Of a stretch of 64,000 bases of DNA, positions 1 through 10,674 are shown in pieces (position 1 is the first letter of the stretch; the number at the start of each line of letters is the position of its first letter). The stretch is taken from NCBI RefSeq assembly GCF_028372415.1, contig NC_092876.1, forward strand, positions 58,017,256 to 58,081,255, written 5' to 3'. The translations under genes and the position numbers were made by a program. The DNA comes from Notamacropus eugenii. Lineage: Eukaryota; Chordata; Mammalia; Diprotodontia; Macropodidae. The notes under the pieces are model-generated. The model did no database searches and had not been told where the DNA came from. It worked only from the letters and a program-made list of their open reading frames with translations.

Positions 1-959
1 CATATTCTAAGATCCTCCCCAAGATTTTCACCTAGCAAATGGTCCATCCTTATTGGTGATAGTCAGGCATATGATAGAATTTTCCATTGTTGGTTCCTCC
101 ATCTCCTAAAAGATACAATGATCATCAAGGTGAATTGAGAAGTGATTTGCTGCTCTGCTTCTGGCTAAAAAGAGATAGCTTGAGTGGGTGCCTGGACGAC
201 TGAAGTCCCCCTTCACAACTAGATCATGCCTCAGGGTCAGGGTTGTGAGTTATCAACTCACATCCTCACCCAACATCTCTTTTTGTCCAAGTGTTCAGCA
301 GGATGCATTCTAACAACAATATTCCTTCTGTTCCTCCACCCATTGATTTCCCCAAAAATACTCTCTACCATCTTTTCCAGTCTGGTTTTGGATTACCTCA
401 CATGAGTATTTCCTCCTACTAAAAAACGCTATTCCACTCCACTTTGGATAATCCTGCTCATTTAAATTCCAAAAGAAGGATGTGTCTTCTTTTAAAGTTC
501 AGAACCATAGTCCATCCAAGAGTCCCATACCACAAAATATCGATGATGCTCATGAGTTCAGTTTTGCCTCCTGAGGTTCCTTACTATCCCTAGCTGGTAC
601 ACTTCTGAATTGACATCTGAGGCCATGAATTTAATTGTTACCTCCTTTATTGGATTATGTCTCATATGAATTTAGGGGCCGTCTCCATTGTTTCTCTTTC
701 TTCCTACGTTGTAGTTTTTTCTCTGGGATATCTGGTTTGTTAGATATATGTAAGCAGTATCAATCTGCCACACACCACCTCCTCCCAGATCTTTTCATTT
801 TAAAGCCCTTTTTATTGGATTCGCAAGACTCCAGGCAAACACATTTTCACAAGTTCTTGTTAGATGACCTCTGGCCCTGGCCAGGAACCTTTCATTCCTA
901 TATCTGAAGTTATGAACCACCATTTCAAATACCATTCTCAGACACCATCATCTTAACTA

Positions 960-1092
960 GCTTCTCACTTTCATTACACTGTGAGATTCTTGAGAGTTGG
1001 GGCTGTCTTTTGCTTCTTTATAGTATCCCCAGTACTTAGTTTGAGGCTTGAAACATAGTAGGTGCTTCATAAATGTTGACCGATTGATTCCC
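960..1092 (+). mobile_element. L2 LINE 3' end
   Basis: The segment carries the L2 terminal signature: a 'gtgagattcttgagagttgg' start, a 'tatccccagtacttag' middle and an 'aataaa'-like end with a TGATTGATT-type tail. It is 5' truncated, as usual for L2. Confidence 0.75.
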
Positions 1093-2044
1093 AATCTGCC
1101 TTTCTCTTCTAAATAATTTTCCTCCTATCAGAGTAATCATAAAAACACTACCTTTGCCCCTAAGATATTCAGTTTCTCACCCAAGACTTCATAATATTTA
1201 GCAATTCTTTCTAGATTTCTCCTAATGGCATCATTGAATTTCCAGCAGGAGGGAGTAGTTAGCAGGTTCAATAAGCTTTAGGTCCTGGTTACATGTCTCT
1301 AGGAAAACAGCAGACCTTTCTAGTTATCACAGACACAAGGATATGACTCACTCAGTCCCATTCAGCAGAGAGTCACCAACCATCACTAATCCTTTCTTCT
1401 TCCTCTGAATCAGTTGGAGATCTCACCCCTGCTGCTACCAATGGATTTATATCCCCATTCCCTAGAGGTCAAGCAGCTGCTTCCTTATTTGAAGGACCTC
1501 ATTCCTCTTCAGGAAATTCCTCATAGCTGTTTCCCATCCCATGTGTTCCACAGCTCTCTTTCTTCTCTTTGGGACCTGGATATCTCAGCCTGACCACTGC
1601 AGTTTCCTCTAACTAGGATGTGTAAAGGTCCTTCTGTGTAAAGGTTGGTGATCAGTTCCTCTTAAACTTTTTCCATTTGGGATCCCTTCAGCACTGAGAA
1701 GTTCTATCACTGAGCCTCGAAGATACAAAGAATCTCAGACGATCTATCCATATCGAGGAATCCCCTCCATGACATCCCCAGGTGCTCATCTCACCTTTGC
1801 TCCAGTGTTGGGGAACCCCATTTTCTGTAGGAAGCCTAGTCTATGAAGTCCTACCTTTTTCCAGCTACAGATCCAGTTGACAGTGATCTTTCATCCCTCA
1901 AAATTCTAACATCCCTTTGGAGGTACTTCTCAGGTACCTGTGGCCATTTTCTGCTTTTCGTCAGTGTCTATTTGTGTCTTTGCCAGCCCATTCCAGCAGA
2001 GAAAAAGATGGAGCAAAAGACATATTTTGAAAGAAGTGATCCTT

Positions 2045-2225
2045 TTCTTAGAGTTAGAAGATTTGGAATCAGGAAGACCTAAGTTTGAATCTCGCCTCAC
2101 ACACACTAGTTATGACTCTGAACAAGTCACTTAACTTGTTGGGTCCTCAGTTTCCTCGTCTACAAAGTGAAAGGGTTGGACTCAGTGGCCTCCAAAACCC
2201 TTTTTCCAACTCTAAATCTATGGCT
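2045..2225 (+). mobile_element. CORE/MIR-type SINE
   Basis: The tRNA-derived part (AATCAGGAAGACCTAAGTTT), the CORE box (CAGTTTCCTCGTCTAC) and the tail ending in 'ccaactctaaatctatggct' are all in order. This SINE variant has a 'gttggactcagtggcctcc' 3' section. The same 3' section is the likely parent of the 33 bp arrays elsewhere in the window. Confidence 0.75.
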
Positions 2226-2227
2226 CT

Positions 2228-2395
2228 ACAACCTGAATCTGAATCCATCTGGTCTGGCACATATTAGTTGTATGACCTTGGGCAATTCAGTTAATCTTCA
2301 ATTTCCTCATCTGCAAAATGAGGATATAATCCTTGGCCTCCCTATTTTACATGTTCTTGTGGGGAATGAACTTTTCAAACCTTACAACCCAAGAG
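2228..2395 (+). mobile_element. CORE/MIR-type SINE
   Basis: A second SINE lies directly behind the previous one. It has TAGTTGTATGACCTTGGGCA and CAATTTCCTCATCTGCAAAA and ends near 2395. Confidence 0.65.
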
Positions 2396-2549
2396 ACATC
2401 TGAGCAGCTGTTCTGATTCCTCATCTCTGTTTTCCTCCACCCCTCTCACCTCAGCTTAGAATTTATAGTAGGCATTCAGTAAATCCAAATCTCCAATATT
2501 CTGAGTTGATGCAAGAATTTAAATTTGGCAGAATTCAAGCACTGGGGGA

Positions 2550-2790
2550 AATGGAAAACTTTTAGGATCATAGATTCAGAGGTGGAAATGATCTTAGAGG
2601 TCATTGAGCCCAGCTTCCTTCCCCAAGGAGGAATATAAGAACTATTTCTCTGGTGACTCGATCTACAAAGCACTTTACTCACATTTGTCATGGGAAACAT
2701 GCTGGGCTGAGATTCTTATCCCTGTTTAACAGAGGCCTAGAACAGGGGCATGACATTTCCGAGGTTATGCATTGAATTAAAATCAGAGAC
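2550..2790 (-). mobile_element. CORE/MIR-type SINE, degraded
   Basis: Reverse-orientation SINE signature: 'ggatcatagattcagaggtgg' followed by a worn copy of the tail box and the gap-rich tRNA part. Boundaries are approximate. Confidence 0.5.
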
Positions 2791-2894
2791 AGGGCCAGAT
2801 CTTAAAATCTCCTAGCTCAGCTTTGGGGGCTTTTGGGTTCAAAATTTTAACCCATGTGGGGCATCTCCAGTATAGGAATTCCCTCTGTCAAGTT

Positions 2895-3062
2895 GTGCAC
2901 CACAAATTTGATGGTAGCATAGACCTAGAGCATGGCCAAACAGTCACCCAAAAGTTAAATAACTTGTCTCCAGTCACACAGCTACTTTATGTCCAAGGTG
3001 GGATTCGAACTCAGATCTTGCACACCCCATGATCCACCCTCCATCTTCTGCATCCTGCTGCC
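2895..3062 (-). mobile_element. CORE/MIR-type SINE
   Basis: Reverse-orientation core (TCCAGTCACACAGCTACT) and tRNA part (TGGGATTCGAACTCAGATCT) are clear. Confidence 0.7.
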
Positions 3063-3390
3063 TCTCAGTATATTCCAGTATGTAAAAAAAAAAAAGCCCT
3101 GAAATGGATGTCAGAGGATAAAGGCTCAAATCCTGGATGACTTGTTGTGTGGAAATGGGACAGAGAGGGGTCAGTGAGTGAGTGTGGGGAACAATAAGGA
3201 GGGGAGGAAGAAAGGGAGAATATTCTGTGAGAAGGAAAATGGTCTGATTAGAGAGAGGGTCTTTGGGAGAGGAGTTTCCCCTCTCTTGGCCACAGTCCTC
3301 TCATCTATAAAATGAAAACATAGGGAGAGATAAAATGGATAACATGCTTGAATTACCTAGATCAGGGTTGTTGTGGGAAGAGACTTTAGA

Positions 3391-3660
3391 ACATGGAAGG
3401 TCAGAGCTGGGGAGCCCTTAGAACAGAGAATATCTGAACTGGGAGAGCATAGAACACAGAATGTCTGAGATGAAAGGAGGTTTAGAATAGAGAATATTAG
3501 AGCTGCGTCTTTAGAACACAGGATGTCAGAGCTGGGAGAGCCCTTAGAACACAGGGTGTCAGAGCTGGGAGGGCCCTTAGAACACAGGGTGTCAGAGCTG
3601 GGAGAGGACTTAGAACACAGAGTGTCAGAGCTGGGAGGGCCCTTAGAACAGGGAATGTTA
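3391..3660 (+). repeat. 33 bp tandem repeat array, about 8 units
   Basis: Units of the form TTAGAACACAG + GGTGTCAGAGC + TGGGAGGGCCC repeat with a period of exactly 33 between 3544, 3577, 3610 and 3643. Older units upstream are more diverged. The array runs directly into a reverse-orientation SINE body at 3661. Confidence 0.9.
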
Positions 3661-3820
3661 GCTCTAAAAGAACCTCAGGAATAATCTAGTCCACCCCACC
3701 CATCCAGGTGAGGAGGCAGAAGCCCAGAGAGGTAAAGCGACAGATCATCCACGCAGTAAGGAGCAGAGCCAGGAGTGGCAGGCAGGTCCCCGGGTGCTCT
3801 CCACTGCACCCTGTTGGAGA
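3661..3820 (-). mobile_element. SINE body attached to the 33 bp array
   Basis: It continues from the array as 'aataatctagtccacccca', then AGGAGGCAGAAGCCCAGAGA, a worn CORE box and a tRNA-like part ending near 'ccactgcaccctgttgg'. The join with the array is seamless. Confidence 0.65.
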
Positions 3821-4290
3821 TCTCTTTTCCAGAGCTATCAGAGACTGGGGCAGGGGAAGGTGAGAATCAAGGGAAGGGAAGCTGCCAGGACTGGGGCTCC
3901 AAGAGCTGCTGATGGACTTGATGAGGCGGTGACGGCAGCTGGATCAGGCTGCGGAGGCGACATCTTGATGAGAAAGCTCAGGAGGGAGGGAGGGAGGGAG
4001 GGAGGGAGGGAGCTGGCTGAGCCATCTGCTGCTAAGGCGGCTGGCAGCAGCTGCTCAGAGCCCAGCCCAGAGATGGGAAGGGTCTGCAGGCCCTGGCTGC
4101 CCCCTGCTGGCCCCACATCCCAGGGTGTCAGCCAGCCTGGAGGGGAGGAAGGGGAGCATCCCCAGGCTATGGGCAAGGATGCTTTGCCCCTCCACCTGGA
4201 AAGAACACAGGGGGCTGCTGATCTCATTCTTATCTCCCTCCCCTGCACCCGGAACTTTGATCAGAAGGTGTATTCAAGTCTCCTGGAGTG
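3821..4290. other. GC-rich single-copy intronic segment
   Basis: I see no known repeat here except a (GGGA)n run at 3981-4011. The segment is unusually GC-rich for this intron. Open frames on both strands look like composition artefacts. It could be an intronic regulatory element, but nothing in the bases alone proves it. Confidence 0.35.
3981..4011. repeat. (GGGA)n microsatellite
   Basis: About seven perfect GGGA units. Confidence 0.95.
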
Positions 4291-4379
4291 CTGAGGGCCA
4301 AAGGCCCAAATGACATTCGTGCATATGTGGGGGGGGGCAGGGGGATTGCCCCTGAGAAGCCAAGAACTTGATAATTACT

Positions 4380-4530
4380 CTCACAGACAAGTGATTTTAA
4401 CTGTGATAAATGTACAAAATGCTTTCCATCACAATAAACCAGTAATGTGTGGAAGGCTAGGATTATCTCCCCCCCGTTTTACAGCTGAGAAAACTGAGGT
4501 CCCAGGAAGGGAAGTCAGACGCTACATTTG
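4380..4530 (-). mobile_element. CORE/MIR-type SINE fragment
   Basis: TTTTACAGCTGAGAAAACTG and the following 'aggtcccaggaagg' are the reverse core; only part of the element remains. Confidence 0.55.
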
Positions 4531-4904
4531 ACTCTCCTGAATCTGATTCTAGCAAACCTTCCTCATTATTATGCATGCTACTTGACCCCTCTTATTTCAC
4601 TAAAAGTACAATTTCTTGCATAGTACTCAGAGGATTCCTGATGTCATTGATCCAAAATACAGACTGCAGCCCAGTTCTGCCTGCCCCTTCTAGGTCATTC
4701 TTGTCTGTGACCTCCTCCAGGTTCCCTGCATGGGGAGCACCCAATGTGTCAGGAATCTTCCCTGGAATACCATGGAATGCTGGCTGTCTACCTGGCCTCC
4801 CTCCCTCTCACTCCATGTTTTGCAGATCTCCTCTTATTACACTAATGAAATCTTTCCTGGACCCCCTCAAAGCTCCTAACTGGTTACAGCAGAATTATAA
4901 CCCA

Positions 4905-5050
4905 GTCCAACCTCCCTGTTTTATAGATGAGGAAATTGAGACCAAGGAGTTTAAGTGACTTTCCCAAGGTCACACAAAGAGTAGGTGTCAGAGGCAGGAT
5001 TTGAATCCAGGTCCTTTGACTCCAGAAACACTGCTGTTTCCACTACAGTT
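4905..5050 (-). mobile_element. CORE/MIR-type SINE
   Basis: TTTATAGATGAGGAAATTGA, 'cccaaggtcacaca' and AGGATTTGAATCCAGGTCCT give core and tRNA parts in reverse order. Confidence 0.8.
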
Positions 5051-5149
5051 TGCTCCTACCTGTCCTGTCTGAGAGTCACCATAACTCCATAGACCACCAT
5101 CATATCATTCTCATACATTAATATATGGTAATTTATTGATGATAATAAA

Positions 5150-5345
5150 CAGCTCATCTTAGAAGCAGGTAGACCTGAGTCTAAGGTCTTCTTGTGACAT
5201 ATTCTAGCCGTGTGATTATGGGTAAGATACATAACGGATCAGTGTCCCCATCTGAATCAATGAAGGAAGTTTCCACACTGGGAATTTAGCACAGTGCCTG
5301 GCACATAGTAAGTGCTTAAAAAAATACCAGTTGATAAACATATTG
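5150..5345 (+). mobile_element. CORE/MIR-type SINE
   Basis: It starts with 'cttagaagcaggtagacctg' and ends with 'cctggcacatagtaagtgct', the MIR-type 3' end. Confidence 0.6.
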
Positions 5346-5464
5346 GTTGCTCATCCTGAAATTACAGATCTGGATACAGAGAAATAATAATGATAACCAC
5401 CTCCATCTCAAATACAGAATGATGTTCTAAGTAATAATATATTCAGCAATCCTCATCACAAAGA

Positions 5465-5715
5465 TAATGATAATAATGGCATTTACATAGCACTTTCATG
5501 TTGGCAAAGTGCCCTCCCCACACTGCCTCCTTAGATTCTTAACAACTCTGTAAGGCAAGTGGTGCACATACTGGGAACCTCATTTTGACAAATGAGGACA
5601 TCGGGGCTCATTGAGATGAGATGACCTGTTACAGCTAGTTAGCGAATGTAGGAGGCAGGATTCAAACCCAGACCTCTCTTCATTCTAAGTATAAGATCCT
5701 TTTCGCCACAGATTT
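5465..5715 (-). mobile_element. CORE/MIR-type SINE, near full length
   Basis: The 3' half comes first ('ggcatttacatagcactttc'), then the core, then AGGCAGGATTCAAACCCAGA. Confidence 0.75.
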
Positions 5716-5854
5716 AGCATTTGTAAAGCACTTTCCCCATAGCACTATCCTGTCCCCTTCTCCCCCCACCATGAAGTAAGGAGTCTGAGTCTCCCTGGCC
5801 GAGGATTATTGCCATTTTATAGCTGAGATACCTTCCTGCTCTAGACCTTTAAAA

Positions 5855-5945
5855 GATGGGCGCCTTTCTTGTATCCCCAGCACTTAGCACAGTTCTTAAT
5901 ATGCAGTAGGGGCTTAATAAATGCTTGTTGATGTACTGAAAAATA
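5855..5945 (+). mobile_element. L2 LINE 3' end
   Basis: 'gtatccccagcacttagcac' followed by an AATAAATGCTTGTTGATG end. Very short and 5' truncated. Confidence 0.7.
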
Positions 5946-6089
5946 AAATATAATATGGGTCTTTGTTTCCAGGAGAAATTTGGAAATAGTGAAAACACAG
6001 CATCATTTCCCAAAGCAGACCATATTCTCCTTCCTGTATTCAGTTCTGGACACAGTTCATTATCCATCCATCAGTTATCTCCATCCAAA

Positions 6090-6346
6090 TGTGCTGCTGT
6101 TTTAGTCAGTCATGTCTGACTCTTCGTGAGCCCATTTGGGGTTTCCTTGGCAAAGATTCTGTAGCAGTTTGCCATTTCCTTCTCCAGCTCATTTTTACAG
6201 ATGAGGAACTGAAGGAAGCAGGGTTACATGACCCGCCTAGGGTCACACAGCTAGTAAGTGTCTGAGACCAGATTTGAACTCATGAAGATGAATCTTCCTG
6301 ACTCCAGCCCCAGTTCTCTCTGCACTATGGTGCCACCTAGCTGGCC
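6090..6346 (-). mobile_element. SINE with BovB/RTE-type tail
   Basis: Read in reverse it is a tRNA/CORE SINE head joined to a tail with CAGTCATGTCTGACTCTTCG and TTTGCCATTTCCTTCTCCAG. These match the 3' end of BovB-like RTE LINEs, so RTE machinery probably mobilised it. The head end 'ggtgccacctagctggcc' is intact. Confidence 0.8.
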
Positions 6347-6551
6347 AATTGCTCTATGCAAAATATATGCCCTAATTAATCCAACTGTTATCACATGGAC
6401 CTTCTTCATTCACCTGATTTTTCCTGTGTGGATGGGTTGTCCTCTCTTGAATTTTTATGTCTTGTTTTGGAAAATCTGCCATGTTCCAGAGCTGATGGAT
6501 TCAGTACACTGTACAAAAATGAAATTGCAAGAAGGAGAAAGGCTGATTTCT

Positions 6552-7090
6552 CAAACAGTTAATCAACAAACGTTTATTAAGTGTCTACTTTATACATATA
6601 CTAGGGATTTCACTCAACACTGAGGATAAAAGAAAGTTAAAAATATTCTTCTTGCTGATAAGAAGCTCATATCCTACTGAGGAGGACAACTTGCAAATAA
6701 GTAATATATACTAGATAAAAAGATCAGCTAGAAGATGCAGTGGATAGAAAGCCAAGTCTAGATTCAGGTAGACCTGAGTTCAAATCTGTCCTCAGACACT
6801 TAGTAGCTGGGCAAGTCACTTAGGTCTGTTTGCCTCAGTTTCCTTATCTGTTAAATGAGCTGGAGCTAGTATCTTTGCCAAGAAAACCCCAAGTTGGGTC
6901 ACAAAAAGTTGGACATGACTGAAAAATGACTGAACAGCAGCAGTACTAGATATAGATTGGGAGAAGGTGCTCATCTCAAAGGGGAAGACACCACTAGCTG
7001 AAGGAACCAGGAATGGACTTGCACAGAAGGTGATGTTGGAGATGAATCTTGAAGGAAGCCAAGGGAGCTCAGAAGCTTCTAGGTAATAGG
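6552..7090 (-). mobile_element. L2 LINE 3' end, split by a SINE
   Basis: The reverse L2 terminus (CAACAAACGTTTATTAAGTG) leads into the more internal L2 section at 6946-7090 ('cttgaaggaagccaagggag'). The two parts are separated by the SINE at 6724-6945. Confidence 0.75.
6724..6945 (+). mobile_element. SINE with RTE-type tail, inserted in L2
   Basis: Starts at 'cagctagaagatgcagtgg', has CAGTTTCCTTATCTGTTAAA and ends with GACATGACTGAAAAATGACT. TACTAGATA occurs just before the element and again at its end, so it is probably the target duplication. Confidence 0.75.
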
Positions 7091-7094
7091 GCAT

Positions 7095-7270
7095 AGTAGA
7101 CAGTGCTAGACTTGGGGTCAGAAGACCTAGGCTTGAATCATCCCTCAGACACTTGTTAATTGTATGACCCTGGGCAAATCCCTTAGCTCTCAGTTTCCCC
7201 TCTGGAAAATAATGGAATTCAAATCAGCAAACTCTGACGTCCTTTCTACATCTAAGATCCTGTGAGAGCT
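7095..7270 (+). mobile_element. CORE/MIR-type SINE
   Basis: 'cttggggtcagaagacctag', 'gaccctgggcaaatccctta' and a tail ending near 'ctaagatcctgtgag'. Confidence 0.7.
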
Positions 7271-7279
7271 GACTCAAAG

Positions 7280-8140
7280 GGGCAAGGAATACAAGACCCC
7301 ACAATGCTTCTTGCTTATTGACTAGGGGGAGAAAAACTCCAAAATTTTTGATTCACTAAAAGCAAAATGCTGTCTTCAGGGCTCTCCTCCCACAAATATG
7401 TCAGAATACGCAGGCTTTCTTGGAAGATGTAACAACAGAGATAGCTTTGTTTGACGACCCTCTGATTACTAATATCAATCGAGGCATAAAGCAGAAAGAT
7501 GTATGCCTGTCATTCTCCGGTACGCTGGCCAGCTCTGAGTCTGAATAGAAGTGGGATTCCCTCTAGTGCTGAGGTCCTCCAGATGCTCTTGTTTGCAGAG
7601 ATAATAAAGCTGGAGCTAAAATGGAGATCTTCTCCTCCCAGTGCTTGTGAGAAAAGAGCTTTGTAAACCTTAAAGAACTTGAGAAATGGGACATATTAAT
7701 TAGAAGTCTCTTGTCTGATCTCTCCCACCACACGCACAGCTATCTCCACTCCTCTCTCATCCCCAAGCAATGATTAAATAATTGTGGAGACAGATGGCTT
7801 GGGATGGGGTGGAAGAAATCCTCAAGGATCCTGGGGTATGAGCCTCACTTCACAACCTGCAAGTTCTGACCATGGGACTAACCAGTTTGTAATGCTTAGC
7901 TCTACAGGCTTCTCTAAGGCCTCATCATTCATCACTTGGGTCTGTCTCTTCCCTGGAGGAGAAGGTCTAAAGGCATTTTGCTTTGCCAAACCAAAACATT
8001 TTTCTTTTTAAATTATTCAGCAAATAATGAGCACAATGAGATGTTGTATTCTCTTTACGTTTCAGTCACCTGATGTGGCTTACTAGGGAGTTTTGTCTGA
8101 CAAAGTCTGCCTGTTCCCTTCTCATATCCTCATTATTAGG
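7280..8140. other. Single-copy intronic segment, candidate conserved element
   Basis: No repeat signature is seen. The part at about 7420-7540 (around GATTACTAATATCAATCGAG) is free of low-complexity sequence and looks like preserved non-coding DNA, but that is a judgement by eye. Confidence 0.35.
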
Positions 8141-8149
8141 CAGGCTGCA

Positions 8150-8510
8150 TCAAGCCTCTGAAACTGCATGACCTTGGACAAATCACATAACATCTGGGGG
8201 CCTCAGTTTCCTCATCAGTAAAATCATAGTGTGGATTGTTGTTCAGTTATTTTCAGTCATGTCCAACTTTTCGTAGTTTGCCATTTTCTTCTCCAGCTCA
8301 TTTTACAGATGAGGAAACTGAGATAAGCAGGGTTAAGTGACTTGCCCAAGGTCACACAGCTAGTAAGTATCTGAGGTTACGTTTGAACTCAGGTCTTCCT
8401 GACTCTAGGTCTGGTGCTCTATCTACCACACCACCTAGCTGCCCAGGGTATGGAATAAATGGCCTCTAAGATCCTTTCCAGCTCTAAGTCTGAGTTCCAA
8501 TGTCAGCGTC
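8150..8510 (+). mobile_element. CORE SINE, split by a second SINE
   Basis: The head and core run to 8236 (CAGTTTCCTCATCAGTAAAA). The 3' section resumes at about 8446 as 'aatggcctctaagatccttt'. Confidence 0.75.
8237..8445 (-). mobile_element. SINE with RTE-type tail, inserted in a SINE
   Basis: Reverse orientation, from TTGTTGTTCAGTTATTTTCA (tail) to 'caccacctagctgccc' (head). Slightly shortened within the RTE tail compared with the copy at 6090. Confidence 0.8.
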
Positions 8511-8644
8511 TCCAAAATAAGATCTATCAAACAGTCAAGCTATCCACATTGGAAAACTATCGTGGACAGAGAGCTGGGTACATTCTCATCCTTTGCCCTC
8601 TCTTCCCGCCAAGTCCTTCCTTTCTCAGTACACATTGCAAACCC

Positions 8645-8750
8645 CCTTACACACACACGCACACACACACACACACACTCACACACACATACACACACAT
8701 TTACACCCACCTGCACATACACACACACATGCACGTACATACACATTGCA
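8645..8750. repeat. (CA)n microsatellite, imperfect
   Basis: CA dinucleotides with interruptions by T and G. Open frames of His/Thr repeats over this tract are artefacts. Confidence 0.95.
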
Positions 8751-9054
8751 GCTTCTCAGTCCTGTTTCCAGCCCCATGGTAGCAACTGGCCTGGACCAGT
8801 ACAGCAGAGGTTACAATGCAGGAGTCATAGCCCAGGAAGCTGGGGTTCTTTGAGAAAATGCAGGGAAGTTAAAAATACCTGCCCGTTTTCTGCAGAAAGC
8901 AGTTGGAAACTATCCCCACCCCTACCCAGTCTTCTTCCCTCCCCCAGGGAGCTTCCTCAGCACAGCCTGAACAAATGGCCTGGCAAATCCTAAAACCAGC
9001 AGAATGTCTGAGAATGAGCTGAATGCCACCCCCCTCCACAGCTCACAGAACTTT

Positions 9055-9310
9055 AGCTCTAAAACAGGTTTTAGAATATATAATGTCAAAGCTGGGATGG
9101 CCCTTAGAACATGGAATGTCAAACCTGGGAGGGCTCTTAGAACAGAGAATGTCAGAGCTTGGAAGGGCCTTAGAACACAGGATGTCAGAGCTTGGAAGGG
9201 CCTTAGAACACAGGATATCAGAGCTTGGAAGGGCCTTAGCAACACAGAAGATTAAAATAGGTGGAGAATCAGAACGTAAAATGTCAGAGTTCCAATAGGC
9301 CTTAGAACGT
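9055..9310 (+). repeat. 33 bp tandem repeat array, about 8 units
   Basis: Same unit as at 3391. Three adjacent units at 9139-9238 are nearly identical. Because 33 is divisible by 3 the array creates open frames with an 11-residue period on both strands; these are not genes. Confidence 0.9.
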
Positions 9311-9435
9311 GTCCAACATCACCCTCCCATTTAAATGTCAGAAAGGTTACCTGAGTTTCCCAAGGTGACACAGTGAGGAGCCGAAACAAGATGAGACCCC
9401 AAGTCTCCTTCCTTTGGTCTCAGTACTGGCCCCAT
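9311..9435 (-). mobile_element. SINE body attached to the 33 bp array
   Basis: Follows the array as 'gtccaacatcaccctcccat', 'gtttcccaaggtgacacagt' and a degraded tRNA part. Confidence 0.6.
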
Positions 9436-9857
9436 GGTCCCTAGCCTCCACGCATGCTTCACATCTGCAAATCCATCCACGGTAAGGGCAATCTCTTTCT
9501 CCTCTGAGTCCACCTTTCCTTCCTTCTCACCCCCTTCCACCACAAACACACATAATGTAGACCCATCTTCCCCCTTCCAATGCCTTCTCTCCTCCCTGCA
9601 CAGAATATCAGATGTCTTGTTCAAGGTTTTAATTAACCATCTCTGGTCTCGTTCTCTCTAAATTAAATTAGCCATGCCCAGGAGGCCACCAAACTCTATA
9701 CTGTTTCTTCAGTTCCCTCTCCCTGTCCCACTTCAAGTGAGGCAGACTTCAGGTACAAATGAGTAGTGGGAAGTCAGGCCTGGCTCCCCTCCACTGCACC
9801 CCAGGCCCCAAGACTTTTGGAAGATAGTATGTCTCCACTGGCCCTCTTTTATAAACA

Positions 9858-10058
9858 CAGGGGTAGGGAACCTGCAGCTTTGAGGCCACATATGGCCTTC
9901 TAGATCCTTGGTACAGCCTTTTGACTGAGTCCAAGTTTTACAGAACAAACCCTTTTGTTAAGGGTATCTATTCTGTGAGGTTTGTATTCAGTCAAAGGGT
10001 CACACTTGAGGTTGACAGGGCCACATGTGGTCTCAAGGCTGTAGGTTACCCACCCCTG
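9858..10058. mobile_element. hAT miniature element (MITE), copy 1
   Basis: Starts CAGGGGTAGGGAACCTGCAG and ends with the inverted form '...taggttacccacccctg'. Inner arms CCACATATGGCC and GGCCACATGTGG are also inverted. The element is about 200 bp, palindromic and non-coding, which fits a hAT-type MITE. The 8 bp flanks do not match well, so the copy is old. Confidence 0.8.
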
Positions 10059-10109
10059 GAGAATGTCCAAAGAGGTCATGGGTTCTCATGGGCATCTTAG
10101 CTCCAAAGG

Positions 10110-10310
10110 TAGGATGTGATTCAGTGAGGCTAAAATCAGACAGTGTGATCCAGTGGAGGGGGCTTCTCCTGGCTTTGTCAGTTATTTTCTGTGTGTTGGT
10201 CAGCAAATGACTTTCCCTCTCTAAATTCCAGCTTCCTAATTTGTAAAATGAGAAATGAGCTGTGTTCTTTTAAGAATTCTTTGAATTTTAACATTCTATG
10301 CTCTAACTGT
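10110..10310 (+). mobile_element. CORE/MIR-type SINE, degraded
   Basis: A 'agcttcctaatttgtaaaat' core remnant followed by a tail near 'tttaacattctatgct'. Confidence 0.5.
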
Positions 10311-10324
10311 AGTTCCTGATAGTT

Positions 10325-10540
10325 AATCAATCAATAAACATTCATTAAGCACTTACAAGGAACTGTGCTAGGGATACAAGTCCTTGCCCTGAAGAAACTT
10401 CTATTCTAGTAAGAGACAAAGGTGGGAGGACATAGATAAATCAGAGCAGACAAAATAGAGGATGGATGGAAGGTCTGGCACTAGCAGCTGAGGGTACCAG
10501 AAAAGGCCTCCTCCATGAGGTGAAATTTAGGATTAAAGAC
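10325..10540 (-). mobile_element. L2 LINE 3' end
   Basis: Reverse L2 from 'caataaacattcattaagca' through 'ccttgccctgaagaaacttc' to 'ggcctcctccatgaggtg'. Confidence 0.8.
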
Positions 10541-10620
10541 TCTGACATCCTGTGTTCTAAGGGCCCTCCCAGCTCTGACATCCTGTGTTCAAAGGCCCTT
10601 AAGCACTGATGTTCAATGAT
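10541..10620 (-). repeat. 33 bp repeat array, 2-3 units
   Basis: Reverse form of the unit: 'ctctgacatcctgtgttcta' and 'agggccctcccag' repeated. Confidence 0.8.
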
Positions 10621-10640
10621 ACTTTGAGCCCAGGTGACCC

Positions 10641-10641
<1 letters not shown>

Positions 10642-10673
<32 letters not shown>
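10642..10673. repeat. Poly-C tract, 32 bases
   Basis: An unbroken run of 32 C, then G and CCC. Runs this long are rare in vertebrate DNA and unreliable in sequencing, so the length may be an assembly estimate. Confidence 0.9.

Positions 10674-10674
<1 letters not shown>

Noticed and set aside
3391-3660. CRISPR-like regular repeats
   Set aside because: Units are directly adjacent with no spacers, and the host is a vertebrate.
3794-4294. Long overlapping open frames on both strands
   Set aside because: GC-rich DNA with a (GGGA)n run; peptides are low complexity, there is no splice or start context, and no family resemblance.
8459-8993. Several frames over the CA repeat
   Set aside because: Translation of (CA)n as His/Thr and Cys/Val repeats; microsatellite artefact.
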